A stretch of 64,000 nucleotides of DNA from positions 1 through 64,000 of the forward strand of contig NZ_FSRC01000002.1 in NCBI RefSeq assembly GCF_900129785.1, given 5' to 3'. Position numbers and translations under genes: made by a program. The notes under the pieces were generated by a model. That model saw only the letters and a program-made list of their open reading frames with translations. It was not told where the DNA came from and searched no databases. The DNA is from Algoriphagus halophilus. GTDB lineage: Bacteria; Bacteroidota; Bacteroidia; Cytophagales; Cyclobacteriaceae. Shown here piece after piece: positions 8,422 to 17,325 of the stretch. Positions within the stretch are counted from its first letter, which is position 1. Each line of letters opens with the position of its first letter.

Positions 8422-8883
8422 ATGCCAATCCAATCTCTTATTTCCCGACCTTCTTTCGAAGAAAACCCTAAACTTGCAAAACCAGCTAGTAAGTTGAGAA
8501 CTTTATTAATTTCAATTGAAAAAAAAGGAATTCCAGCATCCGTAGAAAGCAAAATCAATGAAATAATGACAGGTGTGAATGAATTTCCTGGTCCGGATCC
8601 CTTACTCATCAAACAGATTAAATTAGCAAAGACTTCTATATTAAAACTTCTGGAAAAGGAACTCAATATTTTTCCTAAAAATCATTTTCAAACCCAATGG
8701 ATGGCTTTAGGAATGTCTGTTTTTGGTTTGCCTATGGGAGTGGCGTTTGGACTTTCCTTTGGAAATCTCGCATTTTTAGGAATTGGGATTCCCTTCGGAA
8801 TGGCTATAGGAATAGCGGTAGGTAATAGTAAGGATAAAGAAGTTGAAAAAGAAGGTAGACAGCTGGACTGGGGAGGAGAATAA
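8422..8883 (+). CDS. Hypothetical protein with C-terminal glycine-rich membrane hairpin
   Basis: 153 residues; not recognised. The first 90 residues are predicted soluble and helical (KASKLRTLL-like amphipathic runs, including IKQIKLAKTSILKLLEKEL). Residues of about 95-135 form two closely spaced glycine-rich hydrophobic helices (FGLPMGVAFGLSFG and GIGIPFGMAIGIAVG) of glycine-zipper character, followed by a charged tail ending in DWGGE. No signal peptide is seen. It lies 48 bp after the other orphan membrane protein and the two may form a pair, but there is no sequence link between them. Confidence 0.6.
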   Translation: MPIQSLISRPSFEENPKLAKPASKLRTLLISIEKKGIPASVESKINEIMTGVNEFPGPDPLLIKQIKLAKTSILKLLEKELNIFPKNHFQTQWMALGMSVFGLPMGVAFGLSFGNLAFLGIGIPFGMAIGIAVGNSKDKEVEKEGRQLDWGGE

Positions 8884-8939
8884 ATTGAATCCCATTTTTA
8901 ATCATTCCTAATTTAGGGGCTTTACCCTTCCTTTTCCCC

Positions 8940-8969
8940 TTGCTAGAATCAGGGCTTTTTGTAATTTAA
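8940..8969 (+). promoter_or_regulatory. Promoter of the first Gfo/Idh gene
   Basis: TTG at 8940-8942, a 19-nt spacer, then TAATTTAA (8962-8969), two mismatches from TAnnTTTG. The same arrangement (TTG, 19 nt ending in GGGYTTTTTG, TAnCTTAA/TAATTTAA) precedes the paralogous gene downstream, which supports both calls. The ATG lies 28 bp further on. Confidence 0.55.
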
Positions 8970-8997
8970 AGCAACAAATTATTCAAACCCAGAATTC

Positions 8998-10365
8998 ATG
9001 AATCAGCTCAACAGAAGAGATTTTTTAAAAGGTAGCTCTTCCTTACTCACATTAGCAAGTTTCGGATTACTTGGAATGGACTTCAAAGATCAAGAAGGTC
9101 CTTTAAGAGTCGCATTGATAGGTACCGGTTGGTATGGTAAGTCTGATCTTTTCCGATTGATTCAAGTGGCGGATGTGGAAGTAGTGGCCCTTTGCGATGT
9201 AGATAGCAAACAGTTGGAGGAAGCAGGAAAACTAGTTTCTACTCGTCAAAAGTCTAAAATCGTCCCTGCGCTGTATGAGGACTACAAAGAACTTTTAGCT
9301 AAAGAAAAACCTGAATTTGTACTTGTAGGAACCCCTGATCATTGGCATGCTTTGATAGCAATTGATGCAGTAAAGAGTGGAGCACATGTGTATCTGCAAA
9401 AACCCATCTCTGTAGATGTCATTGAAGGAGAAGCTATTCTGGCTGCAGCTAGAAAATATGATCGAAAAGTTCAAATCGGAACCCAGCGCAGGAGTACACC
9501 TCATTTAGTCCAGGCAAAAAAAGAAATTATCGATTCTGGGAAATTGGGTAAAATATCCCATGCAGAGGTTTGCTGTTATTACCATATGCGTAATAGAAGT
9601 CATCCAGATGTGATTCCTGTTCCCGCAAATTTGAATTATGATTTATGGGCCGGACCAGCTCCAAAGCTTCCTTATCGCGGAATCCTTCATAGAGGCTGGA
9701 GAGCATTTATGGAATATGGCAACGGCATTGTTGGTGATATGTGCGTTCATATGTTAGATTCTGTAAGATGGATGCTGGATTTAGGTTGGCCGGTTCAAGT
9801 GACTTCCACCGGTGGGATTTACATTGACAAAGCCTCTATTTCTAATATATCTGATACGCAAACGGCAATTTTTGAATTTCCGGAGCTCAACGTGGTCTGG
9901 CAACATCGGACATGGGGAAATCCAGTTGACAGAGATTACCCTTGGGCGTTTAAAATTTATGGTGAAAATGGAATGCTTGCGGGTAGTCCCATGCGTGCTG
10001 ATTTTTACCCGGAAGGAAGAAATAATGGGGAGCCAATTCATTATCCGGTAGTTTTGGAAAAAGAACAATTCCCTGAAGATGTGACTGAAAAAGACATCGA
10101 AATTCATGCAGCTCCTGCTACCCGTGAGCAAATGAAAGATTGGCTTCAGGCAATAGAAAAGGATACGTTGCCAGTGGCAGACGTACTTCAAGGACATATT
10201 TCTACGGCTTCCTGCATCTTAGCGAATCTATCCATGGATTTAGGAGGAAGACCCTTGAAATATGACCCAAAAACCATGACGGTTCTCAATGATCCAGAAG
10301 CCACTGCCTTATTGAGGAGACCGTATCGGGAAGGGTATGTGCATCCCGAGCCTGATAACATTTAA
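8998..10365 (+). CDS. Tat-exported Gfo/Idh/MocA family oxidoreductase, paralog 1
   Basis: 455 residues. The N-terminus NRRDFLKGSS followed by a mildly hydrophobic stretch is a twin-arginine export signal, so the protein should be exported folded with its nicotinamide cofactor bound. The Rossmann domain follows (VALIGTGWYGKSDLFRL, then VVALCDVD), with the family's EKP-type motif seen as VYLQKPISVDV and a catalytic-domain signature YGNGIVGDMCVHMLDSVRWML with the conserved His. Family members oxidise or reduce sugars, inositols and glycoside 3-hydroxyls using tightly held NAD(P). The next gene is a close paralog. Together with the DUF1080 proteins of the window it could belong to a periplasmic 3-keto-sugar route, but this is inference. 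Confidence 0.9.
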   Translation: MNQLNRRDFLKGSSSLLTLASFGLLGMDFKDQEGPLRVALIGTGWYGKSDLFRLIQVADVEVVALCDVDSKQLEEAGKLVSTRQKSKIVPALYEDYKELLAKEKPEFVLVGTPDHWHALIAIDAVKSGAHVYLQKPISVDVIEGEAILAAARKYDRKVQIGTQRRSTPHLVQAKKEIIDSGKLGKISHAEVCCYYHMRNRSHPDVIPVPANLNYDLWAGPAPKLPYRGILHRGWRAFMEYGNGIVGDMCVHMLDSVRWMLDLGWPVQVTSTGGIYIDKASISNISDTQTAIFEFPELNVVWQHRTWGNPVDRDYPWAFKIYGENGMLAGSPMRADFYPEGRNNGEPIHYPVVLEKEQFPEDVTEKDIEIHAAPATREQMKDWLQAIEKDTLPVADVLQGHISTASCILANLSMDLGGRPLKYDPKTMTVLNDPEATALLRRPYREGYVHPEPDNI

Positions 10366-10405
10366 TTTTCTAGGTAAAACAGACACCTCATTCATTGTAT
10401 TCCAT

Positions 10406-10435
10406 TTGGTAAAGGTTTGGGTTTTTGTATCTTAA
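10406..10435 (+). promoter_or_regulatory. Promoter of the second Gfo/Idh gene
   Basis: TTG at 10406-10408, a 19-nt spacer, then TATCTTAA (10428-10435). Spacer end and box resemble those before the first paralog, suggesting that the duplication included the promoter and that each copy is transcribed separately. Confidence 0.5.
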
Positions 10436-10465
10436 GAGGTACAATAAACCTCAAACCCCAACTCA

Positions 10466-11833
10466 ATGAATGCTCTCAACCGAAGAGATTTTCTCAAGGG
10501 CTCTTCTGCCCTCGCTACACTTGCCAGTTTTGGATTATTAGGAATGGATTTCAAAAATCCTGATGGTCCTTTAAAAGTTGCATTAATCGGTGCAGGCTGG
10601 TATGGGAAATCAGATCTTTTCAGGCTAATTCAAGTAGCTGATGTAGAAGTAGTAGGATTAAGCGATCCTGATCAACACATGCTACAAGCTGCTGGTGAAA
10701 TGGTTGCTACCAGACAAAAATCCGGTAAAACCCCACCTCTTTACGAAGACTACCAAGAACTTTTGGCAAAGGAAAAACCTGAATTCGTCTTGATCGGATC
10801 TCCTGATCATTGGCATGCTTTGCAGTGCATAGATGCGCTTAAAGCTGGTGCCCATGTATACGTGCAAAAACCAATATCAGTAGATGTCATAGAAGGCGAA
10901 GCGATGGTAGCAGCAGCCAGAAAATATGGTAAAAAAGTTCAAGTTGGAACCCAACGTAAAAGCACCCCTCACCTGATCGATGCCAAAGAACAAATCATTG
11001 ATTCAGGAAAATTAGGTAAAATTTCTCATGTAGAAATCTGCTGTTATTATCACATGAGAGCAAATGGCAATCCTCCAGTGGAGCCTGTTCCAGATTTTTT
11101 CAACTATGATTTATGGACCGGACCTGCACCATTACGTCCATATGATGGACTTCCTCATAGACGTTGGTGGAGAACCTTTATAGAGTATGGAAACGGTATT
11201 ACAGGTGATATGTGCGTTCATATGCTGGATACCGTTCGATGGATGCTCAAACTAGGTTGGCCTTCCCAAATAAGTTCAACCGGTGGTATTTTTGTACAGA
11301 AAGACGGGAAATCGAATATTTCGGATACTCAGTCCGCTATCTTCGAATATCCAGAACTCAATGTCGTTTGGCAACACCGAACCTGGGGAAACCCTGATGA
11401 TCCAGAATACCCTTGGGCATTTAAGATTTTTGGAGAAAAGGGAATGTTGGCTGGAAGCACCATGCAGGCAGACTTTACCCCTGTTGACAGGAATGAAAAA
11501 CCCATCCATTTTGCATGCCTTTTTGAGCGCGAGAAATACCCTGAAGATGTCAATGAGCCTGACATCGAATTAAATGCTGCGCCTGCGACAAGACTTCATA
11601 TGAAAGATTGGTTAAAAGCAATTGACCAAAACACCTTGCCGGTTGCGGATATTGAAGAAGGTCATATCTCAACTGCCTCTTGTATCCTAGCCAATATTTC
11701 GATGGATTTGGGCGGGAGAATTCTGAAATACGACCCCAAAACTATGACAGTGGTAGGAGATAAAGAAGCGACAGCCTTGTTGAGAAGACCGTATAGAAAA
11801 GGATATACACATCCTGATCCAAAATCTGTATAG
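10466..11833 (+). CDS. Tat-exported Gfo/Idh/MocA family oxidoreductase, paralog 2
   Basis: 455 residues, the same length as its upstream neighbour and, by eye, about 70% identical along its whole length. The Tat motif NRRDFLKGSS, the nucleotide-binding VALIGAGWYGKSDL, the VYVQKPISVDV lysine motif and the YGNGITGDMCVHMLDTVRWML catalytic segment are all kept, so both copies look active. Differences cluster in the second half (for example around residues 195-215 and 345-375), where substrate pockets of this family lie, which suggests different substrates or chirality. A strong terminator follows directly, so the pair ends here. Confidence 0.9.
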   Translation: MNALNRRDFLKGSSALATLASFGLLGMDFKNPDGPLKVALIGAGWYGKSDLFRLIQVADVEVVGLSDPDQHMLQAAGEMVATRQKSGKTPPLYEDYQELLAKEKPEFVLIGSPDHWHALQCIDALKAGAHVYVQKPISVDVIEGEAMVAAARKYGKKVQVGTQRKSTPHLIDAKEQIIDSGKLGKISHVEICCYYHMRANGNPPVEPVPDFFNYDLWTGPAPLRPYDGLPHRRWWRTFIEYGNGITGDMCVHMLDTVRWMLKLGWPSQISSTGGIFVQKDGKSNISDTQSAIFEYPELNVVWQHRTWGNPDDPEYPWAFKIFGEKGMLAGSTMQADFTPVDRNEKPIHFACLFEREKYPEDVNEPDIELNAAPATRLHMKDWLKAIDQNTLPVADIEEGHISTASCILANISMDLGGRILKYDPKTMTVVGDKEATALLRRPYRKGYTHPDPKSV

Positions 11834-11853
11834 AAAAATTGAGATCCAATCGT

Positions 11854-11890
11854 AAAACCGGCTACAAAAGATGTGGCCGGTTTTATTATT
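11854..11890 (+). terminator. Rho-independent terminator after the Gfo/Idh pair
   Basis: AAAACCGGC (11854-11862) pairs with GCCGGTTTT (11876-11884), extended inwards by three pairs including one wobble; the loop is 7 nt and TTTTATTATTTTT follows. An in-frame ATG of the downstream acetyltransferase frame (11873) lies inside the hairpin, which argues that translation starts later. Confidence 0.85.
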
Positions 11891-11914
11891 TTTAGGCTTC
11901 CTTCAAAAGAAAAC

Positions 11915-12412
11915 ATGATTCAAATAAGTCCTGCTCAAACCGAAGATTTAATCCATGTTCAGGCTATTGCCCATCAAACATGGCCTCACACTTTTGGGAA
12001 TATCCTTAGTCCCAAGCAAATCGACTATATGCTCAATTGGATGTATGATTTGAAAATGCTTGAAAAGCAGCAATTGGAACAAGGTCATACTTTCCTGATC
12101 GCTGAAGAAACGGGAGAGAAATTAGGGTTTACTGGATTTCAAATAGACCAAGAACCCGGAAAGACTAAAATCCATAAGATTTACATTTTACCCTCCGCCC
12201 AAGGCAAAGGGATTGGAAAAAAACTGATCGAAGCAATCAAAGAAATAGCGCTGGAGAAAAATCAATCCAGTCTTCTTCTCAATGTTAATAAGTACAATGA
12301 AGGAGCAATCAGATTTTATGAATACTTGGGCTTCGTTAAGATCAAAAGTGAAGTAATTGATATAGGGAACGGCTATGTGATGGATGACTTTGTATTTGAG
12401 ATGAAGCTTTAA
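11915..12412 (+). CDS. GNAT family N-acetyltransferase
   Basis: 165 residues from the ATG at 11915. The GNAT fold is shown by the acetyl-CoA pyrophosphate loop ILPSAQGKGIGKKLIEAI (Q/RxxGxG/A type), the preceding KIHKIYI strand, and motif B NVNKYNEGAIRFYEYLGF. It resembles the RimI/YhbS-like small-molecule or spermidine-type acetyltransferases found widely in Bacteroidota; substrate unknown. An upstream in-frame ATG (11873) lies within the preceding terminator hairpin and would add 14 residues of poor character, so the later start is preferred. The protein is cytoplasmic. Confidence 0.88.
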   Translation: MIQISPAQTEDLIHVQAIAHQTWPHTFGNILSPKQIDYMLNWMYDLKMLEKQQLEQGHTFLIAEETGEKLGFTGFQIDQEPGKTKIHKIYILPSAQGKGIGKKLIEAIKEIALEKNQSSLLLNVNKYNEGAIRFYEYLGFVKIKSEVIDIGNGYVMDDFVFEMKL

Positions 12413-12480
12413 TAAGCTGACCTTTGAGTATATAAAACCTTCAACCTAATCCCAAAAACTTCGACATGCAGTATAACAAC

Positions 12481-13266
12481 TCAAAGGTTGTATAACTCCG
12501 TTTCCCACAGCACCAATCCATTGGCTGGAGCAGGGGGTAATTTTTCATATTTTTCGGGATACTCAAATCTTTGTTCGATTTCTGAGATTTTCATTTCGCC
12601 CTTCCCAATCAGCCAAAGGGCAGACATCATCATACGAACTTGATGGTGTAAAAAGCCTGTCCCCTTAATTTCAAAATAAAAGATCTGGTCTGGAAAAAAT
12701 TGTCCCTGAAATTCATTGGAACTAACTATACGCGCTGAAATCACCTCACGTTGGTATTCCGTTTTATTTTCTGAAGGTCTACAGAAACCTTTGAAATTGT
12801 GTTTCCCAATAAACAATTCACAAGCTTGATTCATCATCTCCCAGCTTAACTTATTTGGAATATTGACTATAAAAGTAGAAGCAAAAGGATGAAATGATGA
12901 AGAGTTAGAAAAATAGTATCGATAGGTCTTTTGTTGTACAGACTGAATGAGGTTAAAGCTTGTTGGAACTTCCTTGACCTGATTCAATTGGATATCCTGA
13001 GGCAGATGTTCATTGAATTGAGGTAAAAGAAAATCCATATCTACCTTTTCCCGAAGGAAAACTTGCACATAGCCTCCAAGGCAAGAAACCCCAGAATCTG
13101 TTCGACTTCCACCTATCAGAGAAAAATCCTCATGTCCCAATACATGCCTTAAAACCCTTTCCAAACGTCTTTGAACGGTTGGTTGGTTAGGCTGAGGAGC
13201 CCAACCTTTATACCTTGCCCCATAATAGGAGATAGAAAATAAAAAGGAATAGGGTCTGGATTGCAT
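12481..13266 (-). CDS. truA: tRNA pseudouridine(38-40) synthase TruA
   Basis: 261 residues from the ATG at 13266 (a TTG two codons earlier is less likely). TruA converts U38-U40 of the anticodon arm to pseudouridine. Visible signatures are ISYYGARYKGWAPQPNQPTVQ at the N-terminus, the catalytic-Asp motif GGSRTDSGVSCLGG (Asp in RTDSGV), and FEIKGTGFLHHQVRMM in the second half. The length agrees with the family. It lies 44 bp after the stop of the PHP-domain lipoprotein gene on the same strand and converges on the acetyltransferase gene. TATATTTG at 13277-13270 matches a -7 box but would place the transcript start at or inside the ATG, so it is probably fortuitous. Confidence 0.93.
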   Translation of the reverse strand: MQSRPYSFLFSISYYGARYKGWAPQPNQPTVQRRLERVLRHVLGHEDFSLIGGSRTDSGVSCLGGYVQVFLREKVDMDFLLPQFNEHLPQDIQLNQVKEVPTSFNLIQSVQQKTYRYYFSNSSSFHPFASTFIVNIPNKLSWEMMNQACELFIGKHNFKGFCRPSENKTEYQREVISARIVSSNEFQGQFFPDQIFYFEIKGTGFLHHQVRMMMSALWLIGKGEMKISEIEQRFEYPEKYEKLPPAPANGLVLWETELYNL

Positions 13267-13310
13267 TTTCAAATATACTATCCATCAAGTAAACTAGGAA
13301 TCTCTCCTTT

Positions 13311-14516
13311 TTAATTAGAAACCACAGGCTGGGTCCAAGCTACTTCAGTATCTCCCAATTGATATGGATTTTCTTTGGGCTTAGAGGAAATGATTTTGGC
13401 TCGAACATACATATCATTTGCTTCCAGCGTAAAATCAGCTTTTATTCCACTTACTTCCTCCAACAACAGGCCGCTTTCCTCAGGGGCAGATTTTTTAGTA
13501 CCAAAAAACTGTATGGTGTAGTCCACACCTGGTTCTGGTTCTACCTCCACATAAAGTGTTTTCCCATCAAAATCTATGGAACTCAATGTCACTCCTGTAG
13601 TAGCATAAAAATCTCCTTGTTCCATGGCCTCAATTAATGACTCTGGATTTAAATCTTTGGCCAACACCATTACCCAGCCTCTACCTGGATTACTACTATT
13701 TTGATCAAACACATGGTAATTATGCGCATCATCTACTGCTAATCCATATAATAATGGCTTGTTAGCTCTCAAATAGGCTGATTGGACCTTGTCCCAAAGC
13801 ACTTCCATACTTGGTCTTAATGAATCCCCATAATTATTTACCTGAGGATGACCATTATACACTTCGAAAAACCGCTCCCCATTTAACTCAATCATATCCT
13901 CAGGCGTAATTGCCCAGATAAAATTCGGATGGTTGATATGTAAAAACATGGGAACACCAGTGGAATCCCGTTGCGCTTTAACACGATCCAATCCATTTTG
14001 CAAAATCTCTGATACTGAACTCCCTCCTTCCGCAGGAATCAACTTTTGAATATTAGTCACATTCATGTGCAATGGCTTTTTTTCAAAGCTTTCAGTCAAT
14101 TCCTGTGATTGAATAATCAAAAACTCTCCTTTCTCTTCAAACATTGGTCTATATTCAGAAAGGGTTTTTAATTTCACTTCAATCCTCCCGGCAGAGTCTT
14201 CCCGATATACCACCTCATCCCCATATTTATCTAAGTATTTCTGAAAGCCCATTTCATGAGAAGGAGATTTAGGAATCAATTTCCACTTTTCTCCGGCGGC
14301 CAAGGTATTATGATCTGAAAGTACTACGAAATCATAATCATGTGACTTATACCAATCCATAATCATTTCAGGATAATTATCTCCATCTGACCAATAAGAA
14401 TGGGTATGCAAATTTCCTTTGTACCACTTTTTTTGAGCTATTTCTTCTGAGGGCTTTTCTCCACAAGCAAAAAGTGTCAAACCAAAGATTGCTATTAGAA
14501 AAAGAGAGTATCGCAT
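13311..14516 (-). CDS. PHP-domain metallophosphoesterase lipoprotein
   Basis: 401 residues. A lipoprotein signal (hydrophobic run ending LTLFACGE, lipidated Cys18) is followed by a PHP domain: GNLHTHSYWSDGDNYPE (metal-binding His-x-His), VVLSDHNTLAAG (SDHN metal motif), MFLHINHPNF and AVDDAHNYH at the C-terminal metal site. PHP proteins hydrolyse phosphate esters with a trinuclear metal centre; exported members of this kind occur in Bacteroidota without a known substrate. The C-terminal 90 residues look like a small beta domain (DGKTLYVEVEPEPGVDYTIQFFG). Likely anchored in the outer or inner membrane, facing the periplasm. truA follows. Confidence 0.82.
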   Translation of the reverse strand: MRYSLFLIAIFGLTLFACGEKPSEEIAQKKWYKGNLHTHSYWSDGDNYPEMIMDWYKSHDYDFVVLSDHNTLAAGEKWKLIPKSPSHEMGFQKYLDKYGDEVVYREDSAGRIEVKLKTLSEYRPMFEEKGEFLIIQSQELTESFEKKPLHMNVTNIQKLIPAEGGSSVSEILQNGLDRVKAQRDSTGVPMFLHINHPNFIWAITPEDMIELNGERFFEVYNGHPQVNNYGDSLRPSMEVLWDKVQSAYLRANKPLLYGLAVDDAHNYHVFDQNSSNPGRGWVMVLAKDLNPESLIEAMEQGDFYATTGVTLSSIDFDGKTLYVEVEPEPGVDYTIQFFGTKKSAPEESGLLLEEVSGIKADFTLEANDMYVRAKIISSKPKENPYQLGDTEVAWTQPVVSN

Positions 14517-14611
14517 AGTTATTTAATTCAAAAGTTTAATCTCTAATATAATCAAGTGATCCTTATTCAAGGTTGGCTTATTATTATCTTTTTTCTCATT
14601 TAGGGAATGAT

Positions 14612-14640
14612 AAAAAACCACCCCATTCCTGAGGTGGTTT
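14612..14640 (-). terminator. Terminator of the ilv-leu operon
   Basis: AAACCACC (14615-14622) pairs with GGTGGTTT (14633-14640), loop of 10 nt, and on the minus strand the stem runs into TTTTTTA. It lies 57 bp past the leuB stop and should end the branched-chain amino acid operon. A small extra inverted repeat (TCGAGATT/AATCTCGA, 14651-14669) and a run of nine G (14682-14690) lie between leuB and the terminator. Confidence 0.85.
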
Positions 14641-14696
14641 ATTGATAACATCGAGATTAAAAATCTCGAATAGCTATAGTTGGGGGGGGGTATTGA

Positions 14697-15764
14697 TTAA
14701 GCCAAAATCTTAGCTGCTAGCCAATCTCCCACTTGAGAAGTTTTGTAAGATGGTCCGCCATCTGCAATATCTTCAGTGACATATCCTTCCGCGAGGGATT
14801 GATTTACCACATCAGAAATTAATTGAGCTTCTTCTTTCAAGTCAAAAGCATATTCAAACATCATGGCTGCAGAAAGTACTGTAGCTAATGGGTTGGCAAT
14901 ATCTTTTCCAGCTGCTTGGGGATAAGAACCGTGAATTGGTTCAAATAATTTAATGGAAGTACCCAAAGAGGCAGATGGCATCAATCCCATAGAGCCAGAG
15001 ATTACAGAAGCCTCATCCGTTAAGATGTCACCAAACAAGTTTTCGGTAATTAAAACATCGTATGCTTTTGGCCATTGGATCAATCGCATTGCCACAGCAT
15101 CTACAAATTCATACTCCACCTTTACATCTGGGTATTCAGGAGCCAATTCTTGAACAGTTTCTCTCCAAAGTCTGGAAGTAGCCATGACATTTGCTTTATC
15201 TACGCAAGTCAATAATTTCCTTCTTTTCTGTGCTGCCTCAAATCCCATTCTGGCAAGTCGCGTAATCTCTTCCTTGCTATAAACATTGGTATCAAAAGCT
15301 TTCGTTCCTTGCTCATTTCTACCTCTAGGTTCCCCGAAATACACTCCGCCGGTCAACTCTCTAAAGAATACGAAATCAACCCCTTCTACTCTATCCAGTT
15401 TCAATGGTGATTTGTGTACCAAAGAAGGGAATGTAAATGTAGGACGGACATTGGCAAACAAGCCCAATTTTTGTCTCATCAAAAGAAGTCCTTGTTCAGG
15501 TCTTACTTTTGCTTTAGGATCATTGTCATATTTTGGATCACCAATAGCCCCGAAGAGAACTGCATCAGATGCTGCTGCAATTTCATGGGTAGAATCTGGG
15601 TAAGGTAGTCCAGTGGCATCAATTGCTGCCGCTCCAACTACTGCTTCTTTAAATGAGATTTGGTGTCCGAATTTCTGCCCAATTGCTTTTACAACTTTGA
15701 CAGCCTGGTCGATTACTTCAGGGCCGATGCCATCACCCGGCAACAGCGCGATATTCATTTCCAT
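14697..15764 (-). CDS. leuB: 3-isopropylmalate dehydrogenase LeuB
   Basis: 355 residues. Oxidative decarboxylation of 3-isopropylmalate to 2-oxoisocaproate with NAD+, the third leucine-specific step; with a citramalate synthase in the operon it probably also converts 3-methylmalate to 2-oxobutyrate for isoleucine. Signatures: [14 protein letters not shown] at the N-terminus, the substrate arginines in [31 protein letters not shown], and the metal-site loop [28 protein letters not shown], then EPIHGSYP and the adenine-binding [10 protein letters not shown]. The start overlaps the cimA end by 32 bp. Last gene of the operon; a terminator follows. Confidence 0.96.
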   Translation of the reverse strand: MEMNIALLPGDGIGPEVIDQAVKVVKAIGQKFGHQISFKEAVVGAAAIDATGLPYPDSTHEIAAASDAVLFGAIGDPKYDNDPKAKVRPEQGLLLMRQKLGLFANVRPTFTFPSLVHKSPLKLDRVEGVDFVFFRELTGGVYFGEPRGRNEQGTKAFDTNVYSKEEITRLARMGFEAAQKRRKLLTCVDKANVMATSRLWRETVQELAPEYPDVKVEYEFVDAVAMRLIQWPKAYDVLITENLFGDILTDEASVISGSMGLMPSASLGTSIKLFEPIHGSYPQAAGKDIANPLATVLSAAMMFEYAFDLKEEAQLISDVVNQSLAEGYVTEDIADGGPSYKTSQVGDWLAAKILA

Positions 15765-17322
15765 AGAATTTGGATTCTTCTTGGGTTGGATTTTGATTAA
15801 ATGTTTCGACGATATTCAGCATTTTCTCTGTGGCCATCATCGCTGCCACGGTCTGATCTGGATCAAGACCTTTTGTTTTAAATATTTTACCATAATCCCA
15901 GGTGATGACCGTTTCCACAAAGGCATCGGTTTTTCCTCCCGGAGGAATGGAGACATGATAGTCTATTAATTTAGGAAGCTCTTTTTTTAGTCCCTTGTAA
16001 ATTTTGCGAAGCGCTCTCATGAATGAATCATATTGACCATCGCCGGTCGCACTTTCGTCATAGGTTTTTCCATGTATTTTCATTCTTAATTGAACCGTAG
16101 GTTTCAATCCCTTAGAATGAGTCATATGATATCCCTCTATGTGGATATTCTTTTCAATGGAGTTATTCTGAAGAACATCTGAGATGATATATGGAAGATC
16201 TTCAGTAGTAACGCGCTCTTTTTTATCCCCAAGTTCAATGATTCTTTGGGTAACTTTGGTCAATTCATCTTTCTCTAAAGAAATACCCAATTCTTCTAAA
16301 TTCTTTAGAATATTAGCTTTCCCAGAAGTTTTTCCCAAAGCATACTTTCGCTGTCTACCAAATCGCTCTGGCATCAGGTCATTGAAGTATAGGTTCTTTT
16401 TGTTATCACCATCCGCATGGATTCCTGCGGTCTGCGTAAATACATTTTCACCCACTACCGGCTTATTAGCGGGAATATGTTGCCCAGAAAATTGCTCTAC
16501 TAGTTTGCTTACCCTGTAGATTTTTTGCTCTTGAACATTGATCTGTAGGTCTGTAAAATCTTTGATCACTGCAATCACAGATTCCAAAGGAGCATTTCCT
16601 GCGCGTTCACCTAATCCATTGACGGTAGTATGAATTCCAGCCACACCATTTAATATAGCCTCCATGGCATTAGCCACAGAAAGGTCATAATCATTATGTG
16701 CGTGGAAATCAAAATGTACATCCGGAAATTGTGCTACAATTTCGATTATAAAAGCCTTGGTCTCTTCAGGAGATAATAAGCCCAACGTATCCGGAAGCAT
16801 AATTCGCTTTACCGGCTGTTTAGAAAGGAATTCAATCAAGTCAAGCGTATACTCCTTAGAGTTGCGCATACCATTACTCCAATCCTCAAGATAAATATTG
16901 ACATCGATCCCATTTTCCTGAGCATGGGCAATACTTTGAGCAATATCAGCGAAATGTTGTTCTTGGGTCTTTTTTAATTGATGCGTCAAGTGATTCAATG
17001 ACCCTTTAGTCAATAAATTCATCACTTTGGCACCTGCTTGAATAAGCCAGTTGACTGATGCCGGAGTGTCTACAAAACCCAACACCTCCACACGATCCAA
17101 ATAGCCTTTTTCCGCTGCCCAATGGGTGATTTTTTGTACTCCCTCCAGCTCTCCGTCAGAAACGCGAGCCGAAGCCACTTCAATCCTATCTACCCGGAGC
17201 TCTTCCAAAAGTAGCTTAGCAATTTGTAGCTTTTCAGAAGGCAAAAAGGAAACACCTGAGGTCTGTTCTCCATCCCTCAGTGTTGTATCCATTATTTCTA
17301 TGCGTCTCTGATGATTCATCAA
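15733..17322 (-). CDS. cimA: (R)-citramalate synthase, LiCMS-like
   Basis: 529 residues. A DRE-TIM aldolase-like synthase: [16 protein letters not shown] (catalytic Arg-Asp) at residues 11-26, [16 protein letters not shown] (metal His pair), [30 protein letters not shown], and a C-terminal LeuA-type regulatory domain (about residues 400-510, with [12 protein letters not shown]). From memory it follows the Leptospira citramalate synthase almost motif by motif, including [18 protein letters not shown] and [13 protein letters not shown], and differs strongly from the classical LeuA two genes upstream. It should condense pyruvate with acetyl-CoA to citramalate, the entry to threonine-independent isoleucine synthesis. 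Its gene begins 3 bp after leuD and overlaps leuB. A role as a second isopropylmalate synthase is the alternative. Confidence 0.85.
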   Translation of the reverse strand: MMNHQRRIEIMDTTLRDGEQTSGVSFLPSEKLQIAKLLLEELRVDRIEVASARVSDGELEGVQKITHWAAEKGYLDRVEVLGFVDTPASVNWLIQAGAKVMNLLTKGSLNHLTHQLKKTQEQHFADIAQSIAHAQENGIDVNIYLEDWSNGMRNSKEYTLDLIEFLSKQPVKRIMLPDTLGLLSPEETKAFIIEIVAQFPDVHFDFHAHNDYDLSVANAMEAILNGVAGIHTTVNGLGERAGNAPLESVIAVIKDFTDLQINVQEQKIYRVSKLVEQFSGQHIPANKPVVGENVFTQTAGIHADGDNKKNLYFNDLMPERFGRQRKYALGKTSGKANILKNLEELGISLEKDELTKVTQRIIELGDKKERVTTEDLPYIISDVLQNNSIEKNIHIEGYHMTHSKGLKPTVQLRMKIHGKTYDESATGDGQYDSFMRALRKIYKGLKKELPKLIDYHVSIPPGGKTDAFVETVITWDYGKIFKTKGLDPDQTVAAMMATEKMLNIVETFNQNPTQEESKFYGNEYRAVAG

Positions 17323-17325
17323 CTC

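Noticed and set aside
9781..10197. Long antisense reading frames within the Gfo/Idh genes and elsewhere (for example within dnaE and leuB)
   Set aside because: They lie opposite clearly recognisable genes, have no protein-like composition or family motifs, and are expected shadows of strong coding bias.
11873..11914. Upstream in-frame ATG for the acetyltransferase gene
   Set aside because: It lies inside the stem-loop of a strong terminator and adds 14 residues unrelated to the GNAT fold; the ATG at 11915 begins the first strand cleanly.
12420..12490. Inverted repeat CCTTTGAG ... CTCAAAGG between the acetyltransferase and truA ends
   Set aside because: Arms of 8 bp are separated by more than 50 nt and lack a T-run; not a convincing terminator or site.
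13270..13277. TATATTTG as promoter of truA
   Set aside because: Transcription would start at or inside the start codon; truA more likely shares the transcript of the upstream PHP-domain gene.
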